Source: Heterohyrax brucei (Eukaryota; Chordata; Mammalia; Hyracoidea; Procaviidae). Taken from it: DNA of 64,000 bases. The position numbers and the translations under genes are program-made. How positions within the stretch are numbered: position 1 is the stretch's first letter; each line of letters starts with the position of its first letter. This document shows, piece after piece, positions 10,491 to 23,047 of the stretch. The DNA is taken from the NCBI GenBank assembly GCA_028571685.1, contig CM053143.1, positions 4,579,501 through 4,643,500 on the forward strand, given 5' to 3'. The notes under the pieces were generated by a model. The model had not been told where the DNA came from. It worked only from the letters and a program-made list of their open reading frames with translations, and did not search any database.

Positions 10491-10946
10491 AGATATTTGG
10501 TGCATCATTATAAAACAAATATTTGTGATCATTATATATTACAAATTATTTTAATGGAGTTGTTTGGACAAATAAAAGTTAGTAGTGAATACTTAAATGA
10601 TTATTATCAGATGAGAAATGTCCTTAGCTAAAAATAACAACACCTCTATTAAGTACGTATTTTTATGAACCCTAGATTTTAGATGAGAAATGAGAATTAC
10701 AGATTGTGTAAACTGGAGTCAAAGCAGTACCCTTTGAATTCTGTACAATAAGACTAATATCCCTGAAATCTTTGAACCCCGTTGCTTTTAGCTCAGTGAG
10801 TGCCAAGGTTAAAGAAATTGAGGATTTAAAATTTCAAAAGTTGTATTTATTACTCAAAGCAGTCTATGACTCTAGCCTGACAAGTTCCTTAACAAGTAAA
10901 TTGTATAAATGGTAGGAAAAAATAAGCAATATGTACTAACTGTAGA

Positions 10947-12390
10947 CTTGTTGTTAGGTGCCATTGAGGCAGTTCAAACTCATAATGACCTTATGTAAAA
11001 CAGAAAAAAAACACTACCTCATTCTGCTCCAACCTCATAACCATTGCTATGCTTCAGCCCATTGTCACAGCCACTGTGTCAATGAATCTCTTTTAGAGTC
11101 TTCCTCCTTTTTAGCGACCATCTAGTTTTCCAAAGATGATGTCCTTCTCTAGGGAGTGGCTCCACCTCGTTACATTTCCAAAGTACATGGGAGAAACTTT
11201 CATCATTTACTTTATAGGAAGCACCATTACTGTACTTCTTAGACAACACACCTATTTGCTCTTCTGGCAGTCCATGGTATACTTACTATTATCTGCCAAT
11301 ACCATAATTCAAATATACTAATTCTACTTCAGTCTTCCTTACTATTGGTCCAGTTTTCACATACATATAATGTGAGTGAAAATACTATGACTCGGTTCAG
11401 GATGGCCTCAAAGTGATGTCTTTGCACTGTAACATTTTAAAGGGGTCTTTTGAAGCACATATGCCTGATATGTTATGTCATTTGATTTCTTTCCTGCTGC
11501 TTCCTAGGTGTTGATTGTAAGTCCAAGTAAAATGAAATACTTGACAACTTGTATTTTCTCCATTTATCACAATATTTCTTATTGGTCCACTTAGGAGGAT
11601 TTTTGTTTTCTTTATGTTGAAGTATAACCCATTATAAAGACTATTGTCTTTAGACCATTTTCATCCACAAGTGCTACAAATCCTCTTGACTTTGAGCAAG
11701 GAAGGTTGTGTCATCTGTATATTACAGATCATTAACAAGACATTGTCCATGTATGATGTCCTGTTCTTTTTCATGTAGGTTGAATAAGTATGGTGAAAGA
11801 ATACAACCCTGACACGCACCTTCTTGACTTTAAACCACGTAGTATCCCCTTGTTTTTGTTGAATGACCTGCTTTTAGTCTATGTACAGGTTCCTCATAGA
11901 TATTCTGAAATTCTCATCCTTGACAATGTTATCCACAATCTGTTATGATTCACACAGTTGACTACATCTGCAGAGTCAATAAAACACAGGTAAATATCTT
12001 TCTGGTATTCCTTGCTTTTACCCAAAACTCATGTGATATCGACAGTGATGTTCTTCATTTCATGTCCTCTTCTGACTCCGGCATGAATTTCTGGCACTTC
12101 CCCACTGGATGTATTGCTGTGATTGTTTTTGAATTTCTTCAGTAAAATTTTACTTTTAAGTGTTATTAATGATACTGTCTAACAATTTCTACATTTCATG
12201 GATTATCTTTCTTGAAACAAACATGTATATGGATCTCTTAAAGTTGGTTTGCCAGGGAGCTGCCTTACAAATTATTTGGCATAGATGAGTGAGTGCTTTC
12301 AACGTTACATAAGCTTGTTGAAAATTTTCTATTGGTATTCTGTCAATTCTGAGATCTGTGTTTTTCTCCAATGACTTAAAAGCAGCTTGG
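10947..12390 (-). mobile_element. RTE LINE, 3' part (split by an L1)
   Basis: The 3' terminus is at 10,947 (reverse of a GTTGTTAGGTGCCATTGAGG repeat). Inward it follows the RTE order: ACAGAAAAAAAACACTACC, GATGTCCTTCTCTAGGGAGTGG, the reverse of YADD/RT-region sequence near 11,700-11,800 (GGTTGTGTCATCTGTATATTAC), and the reverse of the RT motif region at 11,940-12,000 (ACAGTTGACTACATCTGCAGAGTCAATAAAACACAGGTAAA). The element continues past the L1 insertion at 13,820. All reading frames are broken. Confidence 0.8.
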
Positions 12391-13819
12391 GGTTGGCTAT
12401 GATCCAAAAAACACAAAACAACAAGTGCTAGAGAGGCTGTGGAGAAACTGGAACTCTCCTGCACTGCTGGTGGGATTCCAAAATGGCACAACCTCTTTGG
12501 AAAGCAATCTGACACTTCCTTAAAAAGCTGGAAATAGATATATCATTTAACCCAGTAATCCCACTGCTTGGAATGTATCCTACAGAAGCAAGCACAGTCA
12601 CACAAACAGATATATGCACATGAATGTTTACCAAGTTGTCCAACAACAGATGGATGGATAATTAAACTATGGTATATATACTCAGTGGAACACTATGCAG
12701 TGACAAAGAACAGTGATGATTTTAGAAAACATCTCATAACCTGGTTTCAATTGGAAGACATCATGTTGCGTGAAGTCATTTAGTGGCACAAGGACAAATA
12801 TTGTAATGCCCCTACAGTGAGGTCTTAAAAACAGACTAATTTACAGAAGAAAAAACTTTTTGATGGCTGCAAGGGAGGGGAGGGAGGAAAGGAGAGGGCT
12901 GGTTATAGATTAGACAGTTGATAGAAATTTTGTTGAGTGAAATCAGTGACAGCACACATTAGAAAGATCAGTTTAAATGGACTTCAACATAACCTGAAAA
13001 CTCTTCCAATTTCAACCCAATATTGCAGACACAGAGTAGCAGGGGCAGGAGTCCTGGGACAGTGTTCTCAGGGGACATCAAAGCCAATTGGCATAACTAG
13101 ACTATTGCTAAGAGAGTCTTCTGCACCCCATATTTATCAGTTGCATCTGGGGTCTTAAAAGATAGCAAACTGCCATCTGAGAACAGCAAATTTTCCCAAC
13201 TCAGCTGAAACAGATGATCACCAAACACAACAATGGCGTGGGGGAAGAGAGCCCAGAAGACAGAAAGATCCACATGAATGGATGACTACTTCAACACGTG
13301 ACCAGAAGAACCAAATGGTGACTGGCCATCAACAATGACAGCTGTGATGGGGTTTACAAAGTTGAGTCCCAGTGGCAACACCAGAAAAAAATGTTACACC
13401 TTCAGAACTCTGCTAAAAGATGGTGATTGATGGTCCAAAGGCCTGGGGGTTCCTCTGGAGTATGGCCCCTAGACCTGATGCTGCCCCTGACCATAAATCT
13501 ATACTGAGGTCAACTCTTCGGACAGGAGTGGATTGGACTTGGGTACACAGAGTGACCATATCGTGTGTGCCCTTTATGGTTCTATGCATGTATAAGATGT
13601 CATCCTACTGGTTTCTTACTAGAGGGAAGTGGAGCAGGAGGAGAGGAGAGGACAGGAGATTGCTAAGAGGTTATAACACATATACAATGGAAAGGAGGAA
13701 TGTGCTGTCACTGGGCAAGGAGAGCAGAAGGAGCTGCAGATATGTAGGCATGCAAATTTAAACTGGATTGTATACTTTCACTGAATCACAACAACCACAA
13801 CAACAAAAAAGCAACCTGG
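12377..13819 (+). mobile_element. 5'-truncated L1 with target-site duplications
   Basis: L1 sequence from 12,391 (GGTTGGCTATGATCC) to a poly-A-like end at about 13,806 (ACAACAACCACAACAACAAAAAA). The host sites on both sides match: TAAAAGCAGCTTGG at 12,377-12,390 and AAAAGCAACCTGG at 13,807-13,819. Removing it restores a continuous antisense RTE. The start lies at the same L1 position as the fragment at 271. About 12,450-12,790 encodes the ORF2 C-terminus in broken frames, followed by the 3'UTR. Confidence 0.9.
12391..12790 (+). pseudogene. L1 ORF2 C-terminal fragment
   Basis: The plus strand matches the C-terminal region found at 363-537 and on the minus strand at 17,867-18,208 at the nucleotide level (GGAAAGCAATCTG, TCATTTAACCCAGTAATCCCACT, TGGAATGTATCC). 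Frames are broken by substitutions and small indels. Non-functional. Confidence 0.75.
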
Positions 13820-14640
13820 ACTTCTTCCTTCAGTACCATAGGTTCTTGATCATATTCTGCTTCCTTGTAATCACTTCACATCTACTAGTTTTTTTTGGTA
13901 CAGTTACTTTATGTACTCTTTCCATATTTTGGTACTTCTGTTTCTTGTATTTTGAACATAGATTCCTTCAACATTGAATCTTGGGACTTCATCCTTTCCT
14001 TCAGTTCTTTTGGCTTGAGAAGTGCTAAGTGTATTTTTTCTTTTGGTTTTGTGATTTCAGATCTTTGCATATTTTAATCAGCAGTCATGTCAATGCATCC
14101 TGATTGCATATTTGACCAATTTCAGACCTGAGATGTTGATGAAAATCTTGTTTGTGTCTACTCCCCTCCTTCAGCATTAATGGTTGATATGTTAATTTGA
14201 ATAATAGTAGCATTAACTGGTCTTTTTTGTAAATTTATGGATTTTATGTTATCACTGACAGAGGTGTACTTTAGGATGGATCCTGAAATGTTCTTCTTGA
14301 CAATTGATGTGATATCATTCCTCTTATTTTTCATTCCTGGTTTGGCAGACCATATGATTGTTTGAATCCAAATGTCTAATACAAGTCCATTTCAGCTCAC
14401 TACTGCCTAGGATATCAATCAGTCTTCAAGCATTCTATTACATTTTTGACAATTTCTGATTTTCCTACATCATAATTTCCAAATTTTAATTACTGTTTCT
14501 TCTCATTCTGACTCATACCACATTAGCAAATGATGGTTCACCTGTGTGATTGAGATTGATTTTACTTCGAGGAGGCAGTTCTTCCACCATCATGTTCTGA
14601 TGCCTTCTAATGTGAAGGGGTCATCTTCTAGCACTATATC
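13820..14640 (-). mobile_element. RTE LINE, 5' part of the copy split by an L1
   Basis: Continuation of the 10,947-12,390 element. It includes the reverse complement of the endonuclease start: AGTTAATTTGAATAATAGTAGCATTAACTGGTC near 14,190-14,230, CCATTTCAGCTCACTACTGCCTAGGATATC, and CATTTTTGACAATTTCTGATTTTCC. Compare the same blocks in plus orientation at 26,740-26,960 and 30,560-30,830. Confidence 0.8.
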
Positions 14641-14815
14641 AGACAATGTTCTGCTGTTATGCATATGAATTTCACTTACCAGTTCTTTCAGAAGTAGATC
14701 ACGTGGTCCTTCTTCCCAGTCTCTCTTAGTCTGGAAGCTCCTCAAAAACTCCTCCACTGTGGGTGATTTGGCTTACAATTGAAATAGTGGTGGCATTGCT
14801 TCAAGTGAAAACGAG
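14641..14815 (+). repeat. SINE-like module next to an RTE 5' end
   Basis: The blocks ACAATGTTCTGCTGTTATGCA, TTTCACTTACCAGTTCTTTCAGAAGTAGATCAC, CTTAGTCTGGAAGCTCC and GTGGTGGCATTGCTTC are shared, in the same strand orientation, with 30,215-30,390, although the neighbouring RTE sequences are in opposite orientation. It may be a separate SINE or part of a reorganised RTE 5' region. Confidence 0.5.
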
Positions 14816-14939
14816 GAGAGGAGGGGCCTTCAGGTCCCCATTTTCAAGGGGAAAACTGAAGTAGGCACCCAGGACTAATTCTTAATCTGTTTTGTAGAAC
14901 TGACTCTTTGCTTGTTTTTCTTAAAATTCCTGGCTTCCT

Positions 14940-15410
14940 AGCACTGGCCCTGGAAACTACACATTAACTTGCAGAAGCCACTGAGATAAAATCTCTGAAG
15001 ACTTTTATAGCCTCTTTAGGAACACCAGACAGAGGAGGCACCAGTGGAGGTGCCAATCCAAGGACCCTCTGCCTCAGATGACAATGGAGAGTGTCCAGAC
15101 TCCAGCTTTTGGTATTCATATCTACCCAAGACTCCCAAGGCCTGCTCCTAGATGGATACCACTCCCTAACTACTCGCACTGGGTTCCCCTGATAGCCACC
15201 CCTCTATTGGTAGGCACATAGGTTCTCCTTTAAAAGCTCCCAGCTCAGCTGATGTCTTTAGACAGGCTTTGAGAACTAAAATGCTGTCCATCCCCTGTAT
15301 TTGCTGGCAACAAAGATAAAAAAGTCTTCAATCATTCTCCTATCACTGAGGCATTTTTTAGTGGCAAGTGGTAAGAACTCTAGAACCTGCTCCGGTAACA
15401 CAAGCATCAC
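14940..15410 (+). other. possible LTR remnant
   Basis: The stretch has a TTTAAAAG box (about 15,231), a polyA-like AAAGATAAAAAAG (about 15,313-15,326) about 80 bp later, and a GC content above that of its flanks. No clean TG...CA ends and no duplicated flank could be found, so the LTR reading is a guess. Confidence 0.25.
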
Positions 15411-16689
15411 AGTGACAAAACAAGCCTTCTCAGTTTAACAAACTGTTAGTTGAATGGTGGATTACTTGCTAACTAGGAATTAAAACATATTTTTTCATAA
15501 ATTAAAATATTTTAGTAAGTGATAGCTAAATTCTCTCAAGGTCTCTCTTTAATAACTCTTCTAAATAAGAAGTAGATGATGTGTTTTATTCTCCTTCAAC
15601 ACAAACACTGTGAGCAGAGCTATATGTAACTTTCATTAAAATAAGATCTAAATTTCTAAGTTCAAAGGATAATGTGAAAAAAAATATATGATTAAGAAGA
15701 TACCATATATTTGCTTTAACAAGGACTGGAATAACTGGATTGAGCCAAATTGGACTCACTGGGCATATGAAAGCTAGTGAAACCCAACACTGTTGTCCTG
15801 GGATACTGTTTAAAACTTGAAATGAAATTGTCCCTGAAGTTATATTTAAACAAGTGAAAACAGTCACTCAGTAACGACTGTATTAAACATTGTTCTATGT
15901 AATATCTATATCTATCTATCTGCATATAGATATAGATATATATACAGAACAGAAGCAACAACCATAATGTTAAAGCATAGATGAGAAGGTCAGAGAACAG
16001 TGAGTCTAAATTAATGGGGTGAAATACCTTGAGCTATAATAACAAAAATGTTGACACAATGTGAAGAATGTAACTAATGTCATTGAACCATATAACAATT
16101 GTTAAACGGGAGTACTTTCTCATGTATATATTTTCACCAAAAATTAAATACATTGGACCGCTCCATACCAATGTGAATCTCTGTTTGCTTTGCCTTCCCT
16201 TGCTGTAGCAGCTGAAGTGTAAAACATTAAAATGCCTTGCTCCTGGAGCTGATCATTAGTCTTAGTTCATAATAATGAAATGTATTTCCTTTTCAAAGAA
16301 AATATAAAATCACCTGAGAAAAAATTATTGTCCTTTTTCCTTGAAATTCCTTCCACCCCACTCCCCCTACCTGCAACATGCATGCAAAGCTACAGGTTGC
16401 AGGAGCTATTTAGCAAAATTGAGGACAATGTTCACACATAAAAGATAACATTTTCTGTAGAAGGATCCTGGGTCCTGATGACACTGTGAGTCACTGTAAC
16501 CGCCCTGGTGTGTCTAATTTTGGACTCTTTTGATTGAAGAAAAAATTAAATCTGATGTTAACTTAACCCACTTTTTTTCTGGCTTTCTGCCACTATCAGA
16601 TATGTTCCTTAAAATATTTCTATTATCTGACTACAGTTATCATTTATTTACAAATGCAAATGCAAAGCATTTGGACAAAGGATTATTTG
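15411..16689. other. unassigned sequence with a short (TATC/AGAT)n tract
   Basis: A short microsatellite-like tract of ATCT and AGAT units occupies about 15,900-15,948. The remainder shows no repeat that I can name and no coding signal. 16,180-16,500 is less AT-rich and not obviously repetitive. Confidence 0.45.
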
Positions 16690-16835
16690 TTAGATTTTTC
16701 TCCCTAGATATTAGAACTTTGTGCAAATTGTCTCTTTTAATATTCATGTTGAAGAAAATTAGGACTTCATAAATAATAAATAACTTGTCTGTGGTTAAAC
16801 AATTAATGTAGTCAAGATTCAGAACTAGGATTGTC
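16690..16835 (+). repeat. MIR fragment
   Basis: The 3' half resembles MIR: GAAGAAAATTAGGACTTCATAAATAATAAATAACTTG then GGTTAAACAATTAATGTAGTCAAGATTCAGAACTAGG, matching the conserved 'gaggaaactgaggc...ttaagtaacttgcc...agtaagtggcagagc' order. Confidence 0.55.
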
Positions 16836-17574
16836 TGAAACTAGTCATGTACATGCCCACAACTCCATTAAAAATGTTCCTAAAAACTGTACTGCAACCC
16901 CTAAAAGTTCAAATAGAACAGTTAAATTACCCAATCATATAGTTAACAAGGAAGAACTAATCCAAAAGAAAATTATGGGTTTTGAAAAGGAAGTAGACAG
17001 AACATGTACAAGAGTTTATATTCTTAAATTCAACACCCTTTACTGAGCCATTTGTAAAAACGTTGTGAAGAATGGCTTTGCAGAATTCAGTAAATGCTTA
17101 GTATTTAATAAAATACAATTCAGTTTTATTAAATTTGTAGTGATATAGTTTTTTTTAATAGTTTCAGCATCCTCATATTTCTTGTGAGTAATGAATTGTA
17201 TAGAATGTCAATCCATGATTCATAACTGCAGATAATTCAGGTATCTCTTAGTGGAATTATTATATTTCCCAAATTTTAAGGAGGAAAAGCTCTATGGTGT
17301 TTTTTATATATTGCTAAGGTATGGCTTTAATTCTTCCTTTCTAGAGTTGTATAGTTCTTACATGTGCTGGACAAGAATCATATAAGGAAGGAAGGAAGAT
17401 TAAACGGATGATAAAGTCACTGCATTTAATGAGCACACATGGTGTTCTGTCATAACAAATTACCCCATAATACTTATGATAACTATTCTGTCACTTGCTC
17501 AATGAGCTTACAGTATTGTGAGCCAAGGAAGCATAACAGAAAACTGTCTGCAAAATTAGAAGTTTTTTAAAATT
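16836..17574. other. AT-rich stretch, no gene recognised
   Basis: An open frame at 16,831-17,046 (71 codons) has no recognisable motif. No repeat family could be assigned. Confidence 0.45.
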
Positions 17575-17866
17575 TCTTTTTTTTAATTAAATAAAAAAAT
17601 GAAAGTGTACTTACAATATTAGGTTAAGAGAGGAGGAGTACACAAGTTGTGTTGAAGTCTCATTAATATTGATCTTCTTACTAATGTGAATTGTCACCAA
17701 TTTCATCCTGCCAAATTTCTAACAATTATCTAAACTAAACCCTCACCCCTTGCCTTCCTGCCCTCCCACCTTCCCCACCCTTGTAGCCGTCAAAGTCTTT
17801 TCTATTATGTATGAGTATACTTTTAAGTTTTTATCGTAGGGGTCTCATGTAATAATTGTCGTTCTG

Positions 17867-20800
17867 TCACTGACTAGTTTCACTCAATATAATATCCTCC
17901 AGTTGAGACCAAATTGAGAGATGTTTCCTGCTATCATTGTTGTTCCTTATCAGTGTGCAGTAGTCCATGGAGTATACATACCAAAGTTTACCCATCCATT
18001 CTTCTGTTGTTGGGCATCTGGGTTGATTCCAACTTTTTGCTATCATGGACTGTGCTGCATTGAACATTCGTGTGCATGTAGCAGTCGGTGTGAATGGCCT
18101 TGATTTTGTAGGATATATTCCAAGCAGAGGAATAACTGGGTCAAATGGTATATCTATATTCATTATTCTAATGTAACACCAAATTGCTTTCCAAAGAGGT
18201 TGCACCATTCTGCAATCCCACCAACAGTGAAGGAGAGTTCCAATCTCTCCACAGCCTCTCCAACATTTATTGTTTTGTGTGTTTTTGGATCATGGCCAAT
18301 GTCATTGGGGTGAGGTGGTAACTCATTGTCGTTTTGATTTGAATTTCTTTAATAATTAATGATCATGAACACGTCTGCATGTGTTTTTTGACTGCCTGGA
18401 TCTCCTCTTTAGAGAAGTCTGTCCATCTTCTTTGCCCATCACTTAATTGGATGACTTGTCTCTTTCTTATTGATATTTTGAAGACCCTTATAGATTATGG
18501 ATATCAGGCGTCTGTCTGACATAGAGTTGCCAAATATTTTCTCCCATTCTGTAGGTGGTCTTTTAATTCTTTTGATGAAGTCTTTGGATGAATAAAACTG
18601 TTTGATTCTTATTAATTCCCTTTTATCTATTTTCTCTTCTGATGAATGTGTTTTGTTTGTCAGATTTTGAAGTCTGTCTATATTGCATATTAAAATGTCC
18701 ATTGTTGACCCTATCATATCTTGGATGAGCTTTATCGTTTTAGCTTTTATATTCAGGTCTTTTATCCAATTTGAGTTGATTTTTGTATAAAGTGTGAGAT
18801 ATGGTTCTTGTTTCAATTTTTTGCAGATGGATATCCAATTATGCCGGCACCATTTGTTAAAGAGACTGTTCTTACCCCAGTTCAAAATCTTAGGACCTTT
18901 GTCAAATATCAGCTGCTCATAAGAGGATGGTGGCATCTCTGGGGTCTCTACTTGGTTCCATTGGTCTATATGTCTCTTTTTGTACCAATATCAGGCTGTT
19001 TTGACTACCGTGGCAGTGTAGTAGATTTTAAAGTCAGGTAGTGAGAGGCTTCCCGGCATGTTCTTCTTTTTCAGTAGTTTTTACTTATTCGGGGTTTCTT
19101 CCTTTTCCAAATAAAGCTGATAATTTGTTTCTCCGTCTCATTAAAAATGTCTTTGGATTTTGTATTGGGCTTGTGTTATATAAGTAGAGTGCTTTGGGCA
19201 AAATAGATATTTTCACAATATTGAATCTTCCTATCCATGAGCAGGGTACATTATTCCCCTTATGTAAGTCTCTCCTAGTTTACTGTGCAATGTCTTGTAG
19301 TTTTCTCTGTATAGGTCTCTTATTTCTCTACTTAGATTTATTCCTAGGTGTTTTATTTTCTGGGGGGCCATAGTAAATGGAATCGATTTGGTGATTTCTT
19401 CATTCATAATTTCATTGTTGGTATAAAGCAATCCCACTGATTTCATTATGTTTATCTTGTATCCCGAAACTTTGCTGAATTCTTCTATTAGCTCTAATAG
19501 TTTACTTATGGATTTCTTTGGATTCTCTGTATAAACAATCATATCATCTGCAAAGAGGGAAATCTTTACTTCTTCACTGCCAATATGGATGCTTTTTATT
19601 TCTTTGTCTTGTCTAATTGCTCTGGCTAGAACTTCTAGGACAATGTTGAATAGAAGAGGTGAGAGCGGGCATCCTTGTCTAGTTACCGTTCTCAAAGGGA
19701 ATTCTTTCAGTCTTTCACCATTCAGGATGATAAAAGCAGTTGGCTTTGCATAGATGCTATTGATTATATTGAGGAACTTCACTTTTATTCCTGTTTTTCT
19801 GAGTTTTAAGCATGAATGGATGCTGAACTTTGTCAAATGCCTTTTCTGCATCAATTGACAAAATCAGATGAGTTTTATTTTTGTGTTATTAATATGGTTG
19901 ATTACATTAATTGTTTTTCTGATGTTGAAGCAGCCTTGCACCTCTGGAATGAAGCCAACTTGATCATGATGAATGATTGTTTTTATATGCTGTTGAATTC
20001 TATTGGCTAGAATTTTGTTGAAGATTTTTGCACCTAGATTCATGAGTGATATTGGTCTGTAATTTTCCTTTTTTCTGGGATCTTTCCCTGGTTTTGGTAT
20101 CAGGGTTATGCTGGCTTCATAGAAGCAGTTTGGAAGTATTTCATCTCTTTATATGGTGTGAAATAGCCTCATTATTATTGGAGTTAATTCTTCTCTAAAA
20201 GTTTGGTAGAATTTTCCAGCGAAGCTGTCTGGGCCAGAACTTTTTTTGTTTGGTAGATTTTTGATGACTTCCTCAATCTCTTCCTTTGTGATAGATTTAT
20301 TAAGTTGATCTATTTCTCCTTGTGATAGTCTTGGTGAGTCATATGAATCTAGAAATTTGTCCATTTCCCCCAGGTTTTCAAACCTCTCAGATTATAGCTT
20401 TTCACAGTATTCTGTTATGATATATTTTATTTCAGATGGGTGTGTTGTAATACCTCCCAACTCATTTCTTAATCGGATTATTTGTATCTTTTGTTGTTTT
20501 TCTTTTGTAAGTTTAGCCAATGGTTTATCAATTTTGTTGATCTTTTCGAAGAACCAACTTTTGGTTTTGTTAATTTTTTCAATTGTTTTTCTATTCTCTA
20601 ATTCATTTAGTTCTGCTCTAATTTTTATAATCTGTTTTCTTCTGGTGCCTGAGGAGTTTCTTTGTTGCTCTCGTTCTACTTGTTCAAGCTGTGAGGTTAA
20701 TTCTTTAATTTGTGTTCTTCTTCTTTCTAGAAGTGTGCATTTATAGAGATAAACTGACCTCTGAGCACTGCTTTTGCTGTATACCATAAATTCTGGTTGG

Positions 20801-21640
20801 ATGTGTTTTCATTCTCATTTGAATCCATAAATTTCTTTAATGTGTCTTTAGTTTCTTTTATAACCCAAGGTTTTATGAGTAAAGTGTTTTTCAGTTTCCA
20901 CAAGTTGGAATTTTTGCATGATTTTTCTGTTATTGATTTTGACTTTTATAGCTCTGTGGTCCAAGAAGGTACTTTGCAATAAATCAATGTTTTGGACTTT
21001 ATGGAGAATAGTTTTATGACCTAACATATGGTCTATTCTGGAGAATGTTCCACGTGCTTTGGAAAAGAAGGTATATTTACCTGTTGATGGATGAAAAGAT
21101 CTGTATATGTCAATAAGGTCAAGTTGGTTGATTGTTGTAATAAGATCTTCTGTATCTTTACTGAGCTTTTTTCTGGATGATCTGCCCTTAACTGAAAGGG
21201 GAGTGTTACAGTCTCCAACTATTATTGTGGAATGATCAATCTCATTTTTCAATGTTGTCAGTATTTGTTCAATGTATTTAAGTGCTTTGGTATTGGGTGC
21301 GTAAATATTTAATATTGTTAAGTCTTGCTTGAGTATTGAACCTTTCAGCAATAAATACTGACCATCCTTGTCCATGATAGTGGACTTTACATTAAAATCT
21401 ATTTTATCTGAGATTAATATTGCCACACCTGCTCTTTTTCGTGTATTATTAGCTTGATATATATTATTCCAACCTTTAATTCTCAACTTCTTCTTATCCT
21501 TAAGTCTAAGATGTGTTTCTTGTAAGCAACATATAGATGGGTCATGTCTTTTGATCCACGATATCACTCACTGTCTCTTTAGTGGAGCGTTCAGTCCATT
21601 TACATTCAATGTGATTGTTGATATATATACATTTAGTGAT
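17867..21640 (-). pseudogene. L1 ORF2 (endonuclease and reverse transcriptase), copy A
   Basis: Segments in order on the minus strand: APE-type endonuclease (21,567-20,848: ISWIKRHDP, CCLQETHL, IYAPNTKALKY, GDCNTPLS, DHRAIKVKI), linker (20,787-20,392), start of RT (20,364-20,149: NLPNKKSSGPDSFAGKFYQ), catalytic RT (19,854-19,231: [20 protein letters not shown], then [12 protein letters not shown] with the polymerase Asp pair), thumb and Cys-rich region (18,936-18,439: WGKNSLFNKW), and C-terminus (18,208-17,867: WKAIWCYIRIMNIDIPFDPV). The start is broken: the expected TLNVNGLNAP block at about 21,610 is followed by a stop. Several frameshifts and stops make it non-functional. The intact protein would nick target DNA and copy L1 RNA at the nick. 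Confidence 0.92.
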
Positions 21641-22120
21641 GTCCTTGCAATATGTTTATCTTCATGTTGGTGTTTTCTCTGTTGTTCTTATTAATCTGTC
21701 CTGGGACATCCTTCTTTATGTATGGTGTGAGTTTTGATTTTGTATGTATTGAGATTCCTGTATTGTGACTTTTCGTTTCAAATGGTTTATTGTTAATTTG
21801 TTCTATGGCTACATACTTAATCCCCCTTAACGTATAATTATTGAAATCAATTTTAAAAATTTTAGAAGTCAGAAACTGTCACTGCATCAAAAAACAACTG
21901 TAACTATTGTAGTTTATCCCTCTTTTAATGTGATATTATAGTTGTTATGATATTACCATGAATTCCCTTATTATAATATTGTAGTTTTTGGCTTGGTTTG
22001 CTGAAGTTTTGTGCCTTCCTCAGCCATGAAATGGATCCAACTCGATGGCACTTGGCTACTTGGCCTTAGCTGATTAGAAATTTGGATGAAGTGCTTTAAA
22101 TTATCATCTAAAACCTATAT

Positions 22121-23047
22121 TTAGGGAAGAGTTTCTTTCAATATTTCATGTAATTTGGGTTTAGTTTTTATGAAGTCTTTAAATTTCTCTTTATTTTCAA
22201 AAGTCTTAATTTCACCATTATATTTGATAGACAATTTAGCGAGATAGATTATTCTGGGATGGCAGTTTTTCTCGTTCAGGACTTTGAACATGTCTGCCCA
22301 TTGTTTTCTGGCCAGCACTGTTTCAACAGAAAAGTCAGATGAAAGTCTACAGGTTTTTCCTCGGAATGTTAGCTTTGACTTGAGCCTTGCTGTCTTCAGA
22401 AGCATCTCTTTGTGTTTTAGTTTATTAAGTTTAACTATAATATGCCTTGGCGTTCTTCTTTTTGGATCTAACTTCTGAGGTTTTCGATAAACATCTTGGA
22501 TATCTATGTTTTCTTTGTTCATAATCTCAGGAAAATTTTCTGTCAGGATCTCTACAGCAATACTCTCTATGTTGTCATTAATTGTCCCTTGTTCAGGAAC
22601 TCCAATTAAATGTAAATTATTCCTCTTCATGGAGTCCCATATGTTTCTTAATGTTTCTTCATTTTTCTTATTTCTTTTCTCTGATTTTACCTCATAAATG
22701 TTGGCATTAGTTACTTTGTCTTCTAGGTCACTACTTCTAACCTCCATCTGTTCAATCCTACGCTTTTGGCTTTGGGTAGAATTATCCAATTCTGTAATTT
22801 TGTTTTTCAGATTATTGATGTTCTAGAATATCAAATAGTTTACCAAATTTTTCATTTTGTTCTATTGTATATTGTTTAATTTCTGGGAGGGTTTTATATA
22901 TAATTTTTTTTTGTATTCAATCTCTGTTAGATTCAGAAAGGCTTCTTCATCTGGGAAATTTTTTGAATCTTTATTTAGGGAATTTTCTGGAGCATTTGAG
23001 GACTGTTTCTTTAAGTGACTAATTATGGTCTCTTGCCTGCGTGCCAT
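22121..23047 (-). pseudogene. L1 ORF1 (RNA-binding trimer protein), copy A
   Basis: The N-terminal piece (23,047-22,862) contains NFPDEEAFLNLTEIEYKKKL. A frame break lies at about 22,862-22,790. The C-terminal piece (22,789-22,121, 222 codons) contains the end of the coiled coil (QKRRIEQMEVRSSDLEDKV), the RRM-like part (NNLHLIGVPE, ENFPEI, RHIIVKL) and the C-terminal domain (MLLKTARLKSKLTFRG, WADMFKVLNEKNCHPRI). Known role of the family: a trimeric RNA-binding chaperone of the L1 particle. The start was chosen because the N-terminal Phe-Pro-Asp-Glu motif follows as in copies B and C. Non-functional because of the break. Confidence 0.9.

Noticed and set aside
20357-20746. Plus-strand frame of 129 codons inside 20.4-20.7 kb
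   Set aside because: It is the antisense of L1 ORF2 linker sequence; the minus-strand frames carry the L1 motifs.
22506-22697. Plus-strand frames over L1 ORF1 (22.3-22.7 kb)
   Set aside because: Antisense shadows of L1 ORF1; Phe/Leu/Ser-rich because they are complements of a Lys/Glu-rich gene.
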